The notes below the pieces were generated by a model. It did not search any database, was not told where the DNA came from, and saw only the letters and a list, made by a program, of their open reading frames with translations. Shown piece by piece: positions 38,036-47,524 of a stretch of 64,000 nucleotides of DNA. The stretch's first letter is position 1. Every line of letters starts with the position of its first letter. A program made the translations under genes and the position numbers. This DNA is from Clostridia bacterium (GTDB taxonomy: Bacteria; Bacillota; Clostridia; Lachnospirales; Lachnospiraceae), in the NCBI GenBank assembly GCA_910575625.1, contig CAJTFD010000003.1:248001-312000 (forward strand). Reading direction: 5' to 3'.

Positions 38036-38398
38036 TCATCCCATGTATTCCGGCGGTTCCACCGGCCTGACCGATTTCTTCGGGGTGATTGTCAGCCCTT
38101 CCATCAGCCATCGGAACTGCTGCGGCGTTAATCCACGCACCTCATCCGGGGTGCGCGGCCACTGGAACCGGCTTTCCGAAAGCCGCTTGTATAACAGGAG
38201 CCAGCCGTCCCCTTCCCATACAAGCCCCTTGATGCGGTCTGTGCGCCTTCCGCAGAAAAGATAAAGTGTATCCGGGATATATGGCCGCTTACCGGTTTGT
38301 GTTTCCACAAGTGCCGCCAGTCGGTCCATCCCGGCGCGCAGATCGGTGTAGCCACAGACAATGTAGACATCTTTAAAGCTGGTGGCGTCATTAAGCAT
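38036..38398 (-). CDS. tnpB: IS66 accessory protein TnpB
   Basis: 120 residues from ATG at 38398, overlapping tnpA by 8 bp. VYIVCGYTDLRAGMDRLAAL then LYLFCGRRTDRIKGLVWEGD and WLLLYKRLSESRFQWPRTPD are the hallmark of the IS66 Orf2 protein. It is required for IS66 transposition together with TnpA and TnpC. The C-terminal extension (LTITPKKSVRPVEPPEYM) is normal for the family. Confidence 0.93.
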   Translation of the reverse strand: MLNDATSFKDVYIVCGYTDLRAGMDRLAALVETQTGKRPYIPDTLYLFCGRRTDRIKGLVWEGDGWLLLYKRLSESRFQWPRTPDEVRGLTPQQFRWLMEGLTITPKKSVRPVEPPEYMG

Positions 38399-38762
38399 GC
38401 TGCACCACCTTAAGGACTGCCGCAAGCAGCGGCATGGGTGTGGATTCCGTTATGTGGATGGAAAAACCATTTACAGAAACAGAAAGCCCCTGCTGTATAC
38501 CGCTGCCGCCTTGTGTTTCCTCCTGTAGGAGGCCTGGATTTACTGGGACAATCTGCTGCACCGGAGCCTCTGGCGCAAGGGATTCCAGACACACTTCCCT
38601 TACGCGGCGCAGTCTGTAATAATAGTTTGCTTTCGTAATGCCATGGCCGGCACACCAATCGATGACACTCATGCCTGCGGGACGGTTCTGGCATTCCCTG
38701 ATCTGTGCGGCCCATTCTTGTAAACGGTACTGTACAGCCACTGCCGTTGTTTTTGAACTCAT
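38391..38762 (-). CDS. tnpA: IS66 accessory protein TnpA
   Basis: 123 residues from ATG at 38762 (GGAGG upstream). QYRLQEWAAQIRECQNRPAG then MSVIDWCAGHGITKANYYYR is the helix-turn-helix region of IS66 Orf1. The C-terminus (FSIHITESTPMPLLAAVLKV) matches the family's final domain. First gene of the element, transcribed leftward. Confidence 0.9.
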   Translation of the reverse strand: MSSKTTAVAVQYRLQEWAAQIRECQNRPAGMSVIDWCAGHGITKANYYYRLRRVREVCLESLAPEAPVQQIVPVNPGLLQEETQGGSGIQQGLSVSVNGFSIHITESTPMPLLAAVLKVVQHA

Positions 38763-38930
38763 AGACTTACCTCCGTATAGCGGTATCAAAAGTTGAAACT
38801 TAACTTTTAATACCATGATAGAAATATAGTCTATTGTCACATATTTTGCCGCCGTAGTCGAGGTACGCACTATCTACCGTTTACGTTTACATTCCTGACA
38901 ATCCCTGCAAAACATGCTATAGTTTGGATG

Positions 38931-38974
38931 AAAAAACTCTGGAGTAGCCAAAAACCAGCACTCCAGAGTTTTTC
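38931..38974 (-). terminator. Terminator of cassette 2 (family T3)
   Basis: Leftward AAACTCTGGAGT...ACTCCAGAGTTTTTTC. Nearly the same stem as the terminator of cassette 1. Confidence 0.85.
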
Positions 38975-39003
38975 TATTTTAAAGGAATTACAATTGCTAC
39001 AGA

Positions 39004-42000
39004 TTATTCTAATATTGTAACTGCTGTCTGCACTGTCTGGCTCATTGCGCCGCCAACCTTACCTGTAACCGTGATGAAACAGATACCAGGATTGACTGTC
39101 ATATCTGCAGTTAAATCAATTGACAGCTTTCCATTTACTAAAGCCTGATCTACCATGTGGATTCCAGCAATCGGTATATTGGGATCCATACCTGGCACTG
39201 AAATATCATAATCTACAGTAGCATTATCATATACATTTTGATAATCATCTAATACCTGAACATCAATCGTGGTATTTCCACCCTTTGCAACAGCTACAGC
39301 CTTTGGAACAGCCTGGACACTTAAACCACTTTCTGCCCACCTGATAGTCTGTTTGAGGCCAGTCTCGCTGAGCGTTAAACTTGTGCCATGCCCGACGTTT
39401 ATGATCGGCTCTCCAGAACCATTCAATCTGAAGTTTGCATTATTTACTTCAGCGGCTTTAATCTTGCCCGTCAGATACATGTCAAAATTGCGTCTGCTCG
39501 TCACTGTGGCTGCTTCGCCATCCTGGCCGAGAAGGTAATCAGACAAATTGTTGGTAGATATCGAAACAGGTTTGCCAGCATTATCAGTAATAGTATTTGA
39601 TGAAAGCGTATAGTTGACAGGAACATGATCAATCATAATAGGTGTAGTACTTCCATTCTCAGGTCTACCAATCCGAGCTACTGGCCAGTAACCAATCTTC
39701 CACTGCTCGCCAACTACGCTATCAATAGCAGTGATATCCATTACCGAATTACTATACTGTGTCTCGAAACCAACAAGCTCATCATTAGCATTAGTTCCAG
39801 GATCAAGTGCTGCTGATTCTTTGAACTGCAAGCCAAGATCTGCCCAGTAAATATCAGCCCCGTTATTGATCTCTGCCAATACCTGCCCATCACGGATGAT
39901 GGATAAAGCTACAGTAAAGCCAGGGCATGAAGCTCTCAGATTCCGGATAGATGCCAGCCCGTCGCCCAACAAATCTAGGTTGACCTGTCCATTTGTATCT
40001 GTTGCCTGTAATGTTGAAGCCAAAATCACATTGGCATTCCGCATGTTTCCATCAACGAAGAATGTATTTGTGTTGAGTGTCGTATTTGTTGTAGCGCCAA
40101 CACCAAGTTTACTATCCGTATCATAATCGAATGTAATCGACTGACCAGGTAATGTCTTCCGGTTTCCATTGACATCACACAGCTGCGCTCTTACTGTGAC
40201 AATCTGTCCTTCGACGGAGTAGTAATCATTCTGCTCGTCTGTTGAACCTGAAGAAACAGGCGTCCACTGAACAGATGTATATAACTCTTTACCGTTCTGT
40301 ACGTTGAATTCATCATCACTTAACCCATTGATATTGAGTGTTGCCTTCAACTCTGTCCTACCCGTATCTGTTGTACTTACAATTGCATTATTACTAACCT
40401 GACTTAATTGCGGTTCTACAACTCTGGTAGCCTCCTCATTTGTAATCAGAATCGGATCATTTGGATAATCAGCTCTATTTCTTACAATATCATTTTTATT
40501 CTGAGTAGCTACAGCTGGGTACGCGTAAATACTCTTTACATTATTATCTTTATCCCTAAGTGTGATAAAGGCATCTCCTGTATATGGGAATACAGGAACT
40601 GTATATGATACTTGATCATTGCCAGCTGCGGGACCCTGACCTGTAAAAAGATTATTGAACTCGCTAACACTCATACTGCTCTGCTCGCGACCGACTTCAG
40701 GAACAGTGACCCAATCTACAGTCCCCTCCGGAAGCGGCTGCCCATCAATCTGGGAATCTCCCTCAAGTCTCCACATGCCTTTTACAGATTTCAGGATATA
40801 GTTTTCTTCTGTCACATATACCCGTCCCTGCGTTATCAAAGAAACAACAAGGCGACGTTCTGCGTTACGGTTCTGCGCCTGATTGCCTGCTACTTCTGAC
40901 AGATCAAGCTGGACACTTAATCCATTACTCACATCTGTTGTGTTATTCTCACGTGTGATTGTTCTTCCGCTCAGACGCGTCTGCGGCCTTCCCGGAACTG
41001 TCTCATATAAGTCGACATCAATCCTTGTAAATTCGGATAGATTAATCTTAGCAAAATCTAAGGTTAAATACTGAATCCCTTTGGGTACTTCCGTAATCTG
41101 TGTCGTAGTCCTCTCGTCACTCTCGCGGTTATATACTGAGTATAGACCAGATGCCGCACCAGTTACAGTACCGCCCTCAGTAAAATCTTTCTCCCAGTTT
41201 GGTTCGCGATCTGCTTTCTCCTCCAGCCCAAATCTCATTTCTGCGTTCGTTGTAAATTCAACACTGTTTGCACTCAGATTATCTCTGGGGCTGACATTCT
41301 GGTCGACAACAAATTCCTGATTTCTCTGGCCAATCGAATTTGTAAAATGAGTATGAGGAACAGATGCTGTATTGACGACCCTGATACCGTTTGTCAGTAT
41401 AGTTGCAGTATTAACAATAATCTCCTTACTTATCCCGCTGGAAGCTTCTGTTGCAGTAAGTTTATAAACTTCCGCTGCTGCTCCACTATCTATAGCACTC
41501 AACTTAGGAGTTGTATTTACTAATCTTGCCTGAGGTGCAAGTGTAAAATCTACATATCCCTCATCATTTGTGCTCTCATAGTCCTCTTTGAGTTCATACT
41601 GAGGCTGTTCAAAATTCACACCACTACTTGTATTTACTCCATCTCTCTCACTTGCCAACCGTTCCCACTTCATTACAATATTAGCTTTTTGCATGGGCTG
41701 GCCATTTTTTCTCATCTGCACACGGATGTTCATGGGTTTTCCCCACAGAACGGTATTACCGCTGACATCAACTTTCTGTCCATTTTCTTCGTATGGATTG
41801 GTAAGCTCAATCTCCATGTCATCTGAAGCCACTACATTAATCTCATACTGGGCTGTAACATTGCTTCCGTCTGTAGCTGCTGCAGTAATCACTGCTTTAC
41901 CGACTGCTATACCTTTCACCCTGCCATTCACATCAACAGTTGCTATGTTCACGTCGCTGCTGGTCCAGTCGAGCAATTGTGTGGATGCATTTGTCGGCAG

Positions 42001-42327
42001 TATTGTCGTAGTAAGGTCGATAAATTCATCAACGCCTACCTCTGCTGAATTGGCGCTTATCTGGATTTCAGTTACTTTTACGTTTTTAACTGTTATCTCT
42101 ACGGTGTCTTCTTTCCCATTTGTTGAACTAGCTGTGATAATGGCTGTACCTTCCCCAGCGCCTGTCACAACACCTGTCTCAGGATTTACAGTTGCTACTT
42201 TTTCATCTGAAGATTTGTATGTAATCTTTTTGTCTGTGGCATTCGCAGGAAGAACACTGGCTACAACCTGGGTGATACCGCCAACTCTAATCTCAGTCGG
42301 GTCAGCAGAAGCCTGTACGTCTGTCAC
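39004..42327 (-). CDS. BIG2 surface-protein cassette 2, intact frame without start region (silent copy)
   Basis: 1107 codons without a stop, beginning at GTG inside GCCGTGACAGACGTACAG. Two in-frame stops (TAG, TAA) lie 2-3 codons upstream, and there is no ribosome site or signal peptide, so it cannot be expressed as it stands. Two BIG2 modules (LPANATDKKITYKSSDEKVA, then LDWTSSDVNIATVDVNGRVK) precede the same long beta-rich region as in the other copies (KEIIVNTATI, VVDQNVSP, FPYTGDAFIT, VEGQIVTVRAQLCDVNGN). The C-terminal ~110 residues differ from the other copies. Same orientation as the complete gene, 5.3 kb downstream of its end. Confidence 0.8.
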   Translation of the reverse strand: MTDVQASADPTEIRVGGITQVVASVLPANATDKKITYKSSDEKVATVNPETGVVTGAGEGTAIITASSTNGKEDTVEITVKNVKVTEIQISANSAEVGVDEFIDLTTTILPTNASTQLLDWTSSDVNIATVDVNGRVKGIAVGKAVITAAATDGSNVTAQYEINVVASDDMEIELTNPYEENGQKVDVSGNTVLWGKPMNIRVQMRKNGQPMQKANIVMKWERLASERDGVNTSSGVNFEQPQYELKEDYESTNDEGYVDFTLAPQARLVNTTPKLSAIDSGAAAEVYKLTATEASSGISKEIIVNTATILTNGIRVVNTASVPHTHFTNSIGQRNQEFVVDQNVSPRDNLSANSVEFTTNAEMRFGLEEKADREPNWEKDFTEGGTVTGAASGLYSVYNRESDERTTTQITEVPKGIQYLTLDFAKINLSEFTRIDVDLYETVPGRPQTRLSGRTITRENNTTDVSNGLSVQLDLSEVAGNQAQNRNAERRLVVSLITQGRVYVTEENYILKSVKGMWRLEGDSQIDGQPLPEGTVDWVTVPEVGREQSSMSVSEFNNLFTGQGPAAGNDQVSYTVPVFPYTGDAFITLRDKDNNVKSIYAYPAVATQNKNDIVRNRADYPNDPILITNEEATRVVEPQLSQVSNNAIVSTTDTGRTELKATLNINGLSDDEFNVQNGKELYTSVQWTPVSSGSTDEQNDYYSVEGQIVTVRAQLCDVNGNRKTLPGQSITFDYDTDSKLGVGATTNTTLNTNTFFVDGNMRNANVILASTLQATDTNGQVNLDLLGDGLASIRNLRASCPGFTVALSIIRDGQVLAEINNGADIYWADLGLQFKESAALDPGTNANDELVGFETQYSNSVMDITAIDSVVGEQWKIGYWPVARIGRPENGSTTPIMIDHVPVNYTLSSNTITDNAGKPVSISTNNLSDYLLGQDGEAATVTSRRNFDMYLTGKIKAAEVNNANFRLNGSGEPIINVGHGTSLTLSETGLKQTIRWAESGLSVQAVPKAVAVAKGGNTTIDVQVLDDYQNVYDNATVDYDISVPGMDPNIPIAGIHMVDQALVNGKLSIDLTADMTVNPGICFITVTGKVGGAMSQTVQTAVTILE

Positions 42328-42330
42328 GGC
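42313..42330 (-). promoter_or_regulatory. Cassette-boundary sequence of cassette 2
   Basis: Leftward GCCGTGACAGACGTACAG, identical over 18 bases to cassette 1 (29047-29064). The left arm of the palindrome is replaced here by unrelated sequence (AGTAAAGC). Confidence 0.55.
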
Positions 42331-42361
42331 GCTTTACTAACTTAATACCCCAAAGATCAAA

Positions 42362-42705
42362 GCTTTCAAAGAGAGCGGAGAGATTTCCGAGATACGGATG
42401 ATCTCCATCTACACCGGGGATGTTGAGAGGGCAGAAGGCCTATTCCAGACAGATTGTGTCACATCATCCATGGAACAGGCATTTGTGAGCCAGTTTCCGG
42501 CGGAGGAGATCCATCCGACATCCAAGCGTAAATTGTGGATATGGCGAAAGCCTTACAGAACAGGAGGTGATGCGGCTGATCATACAGCCTCTTGCTGAGA
42601 ATAGGTTAAAGGATAAGCGTGAGCGGATCAAACAGGTCATTGGCTCCGTCAAAAAGATAGGGGATGAGCAGAAACAGAGACTTGATGGATATGAAGTGCA
42701 CTGTG
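42362..42705 (+). pseudogene. Broken Rpn-type nuclease gene
   Basis: The frame RMISIYTGDVERAEGLFQTD then SSMEQAFVSQFPAEEI matches the middle of the intact gene at 52687-53586 (RMIVVYTGDVERAAAQFRTG). After a frameshift, MRLIIQPLAENRLKDKRERI then KQVIGSVKKIGDEQKQ follows the same gene. Both ends are missing, and it begins 32 bp from the cassette 2 boundary. Confidence 0.8.
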
Positions 42706-42723
42706 GCGGTCGCCCTGCATTTA

Positions 42724-43005
42724 TCATTTTCCAAACAAGTCGCTGTGCGTCCCGGTACGTACCAATGTCAGCACCAGGACATCATCGTCGATACGGTAGA
42801 CCAGCAGCCAGTCCGGCAAGATATGGCACTCACGGTGTCCCGTCCAGTTGCCGGACAGAGGATGGTCCTTATTCTTTTCCGGCAGTGTATCCCCGCGTGA
42901 CAGCGCCCGGATGATGTCATCCAGCAGGGCAATGTCCAAACGGCGTTTTAGAGCCAGCTTGTAATCTTTTTTAAATTGCGTGGTCCAGACAATATCACGC
43001 TTCAT
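42724..43005 (-). CDS. YafQ/RelE-family toxin (mRNA interferase)
   Basis: 93 residues. WTTQFKKDYKLALKRRLDIA, the middle DHPLSGNWTGHRECHILPDW and LLVYRIDDDVLVLTLVRTGT then HSDLF are diagnostic of the YafQ branch, which cleaves mRNA on the ribosome. Conserved His/Asp positions near the C-terminus are present. It overlaps the antitoxin gene by 4 bp, the usual antitoxin-first operon. Confidence 0.93.
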   Translation of the reverse strand: MKRDIVWTTQFKKDYKLALKRRLDIALLDDIIRALSRGDTLPEKNKDHPLSGNWTGHRECHILPDWLLVYRIDDDVLVLTLVRTGTHSDLFGK

Positions 43006-43277
43006 CGTTTCAGCTCCCGGAGTGCCTCTTCCACATCGGAATAGTGTTTTACTTCCGGGTCATGGGCGATCCGTTCCGCTTCCAGCATGGCGGCGATGGT
43101 CTCCTTGTTGGGCTGATCCAGCCTGACTTCAAAGGGAAAACCGCCAACGCGCAGCGACTGGCGCAGGAATACATTGATCGCGGTAGTCAGGTTCATTCCC
43201 AGCTCACCGTAAAGAGTTTCACATTGTTTTTTGATATCATCATCCATACGGACACTGAAATCTGTCGTTCCTGTCAT
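43002..43277 (-). CDS. RelB/DinJ-family antitoxin
   Basis: 91 residues. DFSVRMDDDIKKQCETLYGE then LGMNLTTAINVFLRQSLRVG is the ribbon-helix-helix of RelB/DinJ antitoxins, which dimerises and represses its own promoter. The C-terminal tail (VKHYSDVEEALRELKR) wraps the toxin. The promoter must lie between 43278 and ~43330, where the sequence is AT-rich. Confidence 0.92.
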   Translation of the reverse strand: MTGTTDFSVRMDDDIKKQCETLYGELGMNLTTAINVFLRQSLRVGGFPFEVRLDQPNKETIAAMLEAERIAHDPEVKHYSDVEEALRELKR

Positions 43278-43633
43278 AGTATCAACCCCTTTCGCATTTT
43301 ATCGCACCTATAGTATATGCCGTTTGCACTGCAAAATCAACTCGACAGACGTAAAATTAACAAATTTTTAAGGAGATACGCCATAGGGAGCGAATGGATG
43401 AGGGCATATTGTTCCTTTTAAGTTGATATCATTCCAAATAGAGAGTATACTATTTTCCAAAGAGAGGTGGGATCTTTATATATAACGGTGGAGCCGACTG
43501 CTGAAAGATGGGGATTTCTGACAGGCGGGTCCGCATACTCTGCTCAGAAGGAAAGATATCAGGTGTTACCCGCGAAGGATGCAGTTGGATGATTCCGACA
43601 GATGCGAAAAAAACAGCGGATGGACGGGTTGAG

Positions 43634-43885
43634 ATAACGGAAAGTTTACTGGCAGCCATAGACAGGAAAAAATAGGATTGGATTCCAGACGGCCACTGAC
43701 AAAAGGGGATCGGAACGTTTGACGGAAGAATTTGATCCTTGTGTATGATCTGGTAAAAGAAAAAGAACCACTATCAGAGAATATCATCAAACAGATCCAT
43801 TATCTGGTGCTGGCGGATAAACGGGAAGACCGGGGTGTTTACAGGAGAGTCCCTGTCAGGATCATGGGGGCGGAACAGCGGCAAA
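43634..43885 (+). pseudogene. N-terminal remnant of a fic gene
   Basis: Two frames together give ESLLAAIDRKKIGLDSRRPL and EKEPLSENIIKQIHYLVLAD then KREDRGVYRRVPVRIMGAEQ, the start and the region just before the catalytic loop of Fic/DOC AMPylase-type proteins. The catalytic part is missing. The C-terminal fragment lies at 46440-46710, on the far side of the DUF262 gene. Confidence 0.65.
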
Positions 43886-44095
43886 CTGCTTTGTATATAA
43901 CCTTTCAAGAGTTTCCCGTAAGGAGACTCTTTTGTTGTATGAAAAGGATAAAAATTCATGCGATGTATCACATTTTTGTGCTATAATTTATTTTAGATCA
44001 TCGTATTTGCATGATCTGGGTGTCAAAATCTCTTTTGACATTTGTATCATTTACATTAAGCTTAAACCGAAAACAGATAAAGGGTGGAACAGAGT

Positions 44096-46168
44096 ATGGA
44101 TGCTAAAGAAATATCAATGTTTCGTTTCTTGGACGGAGCAGATAAAAAATTTATTATTCCAGTTTATCAAAGAGCATATAGCTGGAAGCATGAAAATTGT
44201 GAAGCGTTGCTGAAGGATTTGACAAGTGTTTATGAAAATAACTATGTTTCTCATTTTTTTGGCAGTATAGTATATGTCTCAAATGATGTTGGCGGATGCA
44301 ATGAGCATATTATAATTGATGGTCAGCAGAGGATTACTACGGTTTCTTTACTCTTACTTGCAATTAGGAATTACATTATAGAACATCCGGATATTGATAC
44401 AGGTGTGAATCCAAGGAAGATCACGGATGCATATTTGACAGATGTATATGCAGATAACGAGAAAAAGTTGAAACTTAAGTTGATCCAAGGTGATGATGAG
44501 GCATATGACCGTTTGATAGAAAATGGCACTCCAATTGCCAATAATAATATCACTTCGAATTACAATTATTTTTTTAAAGAAATTTCTAAACGTAATGCTT
44601 TGGAAATTAAGGGGCTTTATGATGCTGTTATGAAATTGATCATTGTCAATATCAGTTTGAAACCACAGGATGGTGATGATCCACAGCTTATTTTTGAAAG
44701 TTTAAATTCAACTGGTTTGGGACTGGATGAGTCGGACAAGATCAGAAACTATATTCTTATTGGAATGCCGGCAGCGAAGCAGGAAACTTTTTACAAAAAG
44801 TATTGGGAACCCTTAGAGAGACTCGTGTCACATAATGATATGAAAACCTTTATTCGATATTATCTTTCGGTGAAAACAAGGGACTTATTTAAGGAAGACA
44901 GGTTGTATTTCAGATTTAAGAGTTTTCGTATGCATCAGGTTTGTACGATCGAAGAGATTTTTGAAGATATTTTGCTATTCGCTGGTTTTTATAAAACTAT
45001 CCGTCATCCAATGAATAAGAAGAATAGTTATGAAGTCGTTCTGGCAAGAATCAATAAATTGGAAATAAAAAGTTGCACTCCTATTTTGCTGGAATTATTT
45101 ATTGCCCATGAACAAAACCAGCTAAGTGATATCGAATTAACAGAAGCATTCCATACCTTAGAGAGCTATATGGCACGAAGAATCATATGCGGTCTTGGAA
45201 CACAGTATTATAACAAACTGTTTGTTGGTTTGGGGGCAGAGATTGAAAAACTTCTGGAGAAAGACGGAGCTGCGTATTTAGATGCTTTTAAATCTGTCTT
45301 ATTAAATAAAACAGGAAAAAGCCGCTTCCCGAATGATCACGATTTTATGGATAAATTTATGACTTTTGAACTTTATAATGCAAAAGCATCTGTCAGAAAA
45401 TATTTTCTTGAACGGTTTGAGAATTTCGGAAACCGTGAAATGATAGCGGTTGAGGAACAAATAAGCGATGGTTCTTTAACTATCGAGCATATCATGCCTC
45501 AAACATTGACGGAAGAGTGGAAGGTTGGGTTAGGAGAACAATGGGAATCAATATATTCCAAATATATTGATACGATTGGGAATTTAACATTAACGGCGTA
45601 TAATAGTGATTACAGTAATCTCAGTTTTATAAAAAAGAAAACTTTGCCAGAGAAAGGTTTTGATACAAGTAAGTTACGGTTAAATGCGTATGTCAAAAAT
45701 TGTGAGTTTTGGGGAGAAAGTGAAATCCTTGAACGTGCCCGGCGATTATATAAATTAGCGGAACAGATTTGGCCTATGGCTGAAACAAATTATGAATCGC
45801 AGGAAGAAGATGATTGGATTTGTTGGGATGATGAGGATTATGATTTTACAAACAAAACTATTTTAAAAATCATACTTATGGGAGATGAGTTGCAGACTGA
45901 AAATATTACAGATGCTTATCGGAAAATTAATGTGACGGTTTATAATATGGATCCGGCCGGCTATGTGGCAATGGAAAACTCGTGGAGTGGAACAAATGTG
46001 GGAAGGATCCGCAGCCCCTATGAGGTGGGACCATCAGTCTATATTACTACGAATCTTAGCTCTCAATCCAAGGCGGCGGCTATAAGAGAATTATGCGAAT
46101 ATTTTAGGTTTGATTCCTCAGATTTGCGATATTTAGTAAAAGATACGCAAGAAATGTCTCTATTATAG
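44096..46168 (+). CDS. DUF262-DUF1524 protein, GmrSD-like defence nuclease
   Basis: 690 residues from ATG at 44096 (AAAGGGTGG upstream; an in-frame GTG at 44084 is less likely). The N-terminal DUF262 (ParB/Srx-like) shows IIPVYQRAYSWKHEN near residue 22 and HIIIDGQQRITTVSLLLLAI near 70, with the D-G-Q-Q-R nucleotide-binding motif. The C-terminal DUF1524 shows SLTIEHIMPQTLTEEW then DTIGNLTLTAYNSDYSN, the H...G-N...N pattern of an HNH/His-Me nuclease. Together this is the layout of GmrSD and SspE-like systems acting on modified foreign DNA. A ~130-residue C-terminal extension may sense the target. It is a solitary gene lying between two fragments of a fic gene. Confidence 0.85.
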   Translation: MDAKEISMFRFLDGADKKFIIPVYQRAYSWKHENCEALLKDLTSVYENNYVSHFFGSIVYVSNDVGGCNEHIIIDGQQRITTVSLLLLAIRNYIIEHPDIDTGVNPRKITDAYLTDVYADNEKKLKLKLIQGDDEAYDRLIENGTPIANNNITSNYNYFFKEISKRNALEIKGLYDAVMKLIIVNISLKPQDGDDPQLIFESLNSTGLGLDESDKIRNYILIGMPAAKQETFYKKYWEPLERLVSHNDMKTFIRYYLSVKTRDLFKEDRLYFRFKSFRMHQVCTIEEIFEDILLFAGFYKTIRHPMNKKNSYEVVLARINKLEIKSCTPILLELFIAHEQNQLSDIELTEAFHTLESYMARRIICGLGTQYYNKLFVGLGAEIEKLLEKDGAAYLDAFKSVLLNKTGKSRFPNDHDFMDKFMTFELYNAKASVRKYFLERFENFGNREMIAVEEQISDGSLTIEHIMPQTLTEEWKVGLGEQWESIYSKYIDTIGNLTLTAYNSDYSNLSFIKKKTLPEKGFDTSKLRLNAYVKNCEFWGESEILERARRLYKLAEQIWPMAETNYESQEEDDWICWDDEDYDFTNKTILKIILMGDELQTENITDAYRKINVTVYNMDPAGYVAMENSWSGTNVGRIRSPYEVGPSVYITTNLSSQSKAAAIRELCEYFRFDSSDLRYLVKDTQEMSLL

Positions 46169-46439
46169 CAAGCCGGTTCAATTTAGAGGAAAGAATATAT
46201 ACATATCGACAGAGTGGTTTGATGAGAGCAGAAAAGATTTGGTGGAATGGTATAAACGGCATACATAAAAAATGAGCGCTGAAAATATCAGGGTTGAAAT
46301 GGGATGCAGCGATAATATCCAATATTGGAGTAGATGATTTGGATCATGAGAGCTTTGATATTTTTAGAAGAGAGGCCTTGCAAAGCGGGTGCATGTTGCC
46401 CTTTGGCTGGACGGTTGAGACGCAAAGGTGGTAAACGAT

Positions 46440-46710
46440 ACGGTTATTGGGAAGTTTACGAATAGTTTTCACATTCCCATCGTACCATTCCCAGATGGGA
46501 GTGGCAGGACCGGGAGGCTGCTTGTGGATCTGGAATTGATGAAAACTGGATATCCGCCGATTGACATTAAGTTTACAGACAGGATTTCTTATTACAATGC
46601 GTTTGGTGGATACCTTGTAGGGCATGATTCTGGTGCAATGGAAAGATCATTCGCAGAGTATGTAGATAAAAGGTTAGATAGTTATTTGGCAATACTTATT
46701 TATGTAGGGA
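46440..46710 (+). pseudogene. C-terminal remnant of a fic gene
   Basis: FHIPIVPFPDGSGRTGRLLV corresponds to the Fic core motif HPFxxGNGRxxR with the His and Asn altered. DLELMKTGYPPIDIKFTDRI then SYYNAFGGYLVGHDSGAMER and FAEYVDKRLDSYL follow the family's C-terminus. With the N-terminal fragment at 43634-43885 it shows that an ancestral fic gene was split or replaced in the middle. Confidence 0.7.
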
Positions 46711-46791
46711 TGGATCATCTTGATCGCAGTTGATTGGCATCTGGACACTGAACATATACCTGTAACGATCACTGAGAAAGGGAGTATCATC

Positions 46792-47352
46792 ATGGCGCAA
46801 GTGCTAAAACAAGAAAAGACATATACCATCAAGGATATCTATAATCTGCCGGAAGGCAGCAGGGCAGAATTGATCGACGGTCAGATCTATTACATGGTAC
46901 CACCCAGCCGTAAACATCAAGATATCGTAGGTGAGCTGTTTGGGAGGATCCGTGGATACATCAGAACAAATAACGGGACATGCAGGGCCTATGTCGCTCC
47001 ATTCGCCGTGTTCCTGAATGAAAATGATAAAAATTATGTGGAGCCGGATATCAGCGTTATCTGTGACCCCGATAAACTGAATGACAAAGGCTGCGCTGGT
47101 GCACCCGATTGGATCATAGAAATAGTATCGCCAGGCAGCAGACGGATGGACTATTACACAAAGCTCTTCAAATATCGCACTGCTGGCGTTCGGGAATATT
47201 GGATCGTTGACCCCGAAAAGGACCGTATCCTTGTTTATGATTTTGAATCAGAAGATACGGGAGATCATACCTTTCGCGATCCGGTAAAAGCTGGCATCTA
47301 TGATGATCTGTTTATCGATTTCTCTGATATCGCTGATCTTCTGGACATTTAG
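46792..47352 (+). CDS. Uma2-family endonuclease-like protein (DUF820)
   Basis: 186 residues from ATG at 46792 (AAAGGGAG upstream). TIKDIYNLPEGSRAELIDGQ then IYYMVPPSRKHQDIVGELFG, YVEPDISVICDPDKLNDKGC and GAPDWIIEIVSPGSRRMDYY then YKLFKYRTAGVREYWIVDPE-type segments form the PD-(D/E)XK Uma2 fold, with E-P-D and E-I-V as the nuclease core. These proteins are abundant in genomes rich in mobile DNA, and their role is not established. A terminator follows at 47361. Confidence 0.88.
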   Translation: MAQVLKQEKTYTIKDIYNLPEGSRAELIDGQIYYMVPPSRKHQDIVGELFGRIRGYIRTNNGTCRAYVAPFAVFLNENDKNYVEPDISVICDPDKLNDKGCAGAPDWIIEIVSPGSRRMDYYTKLFKYRTAGVREYWIVDPEKDRILVYDFESEDTGDHTFRDPVKAGIYDDLFIDFSDIADLLDI

Positions 47353-47360
47353 TCGAGCAA

Positions 47361-47388
47361 GCCCATCGGCGAGACCGATGGGCTTCTT
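47361..47388 (+). terminator. Terminator of the Uma2 gene
   Basis: AAGCCCATCGG-CGAGA-CCGATGGGCTT followed by CTTAT. Nine-pair GC-rich stem. Confidence 0.75.
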
Positions 47389-47524
47389 ATGCCCTATATG
47401 GACCTAGCATCTCTTTGTCCTAAGTTCGGCATAGCGGGACCAGAATAATTTAATTGCTATAAATGAGCAAATTTGAAATTTTGCACAAATTTGTCCGTCG
47501 TGCTCTCTACAATCCTTTAAAAAC

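Larger units (their letters stand above)
37181..38880 (-). mobile_element. IS66-family element, interrupted
   Basis: tnpA and tnpB are complete and in order, but tnpC is cut after ~190 codons by the IS256-family element. Between tnpB and tnpC lie about 275 bp without a gene. The element therefore cannot move by itself. Confidence 0.8.

Noticed and set aside
37799-38131. Rightward frame opposite IS66 tnpB
   Set aside because: Antisense shadow; Arg/Pro-rich with no start context.
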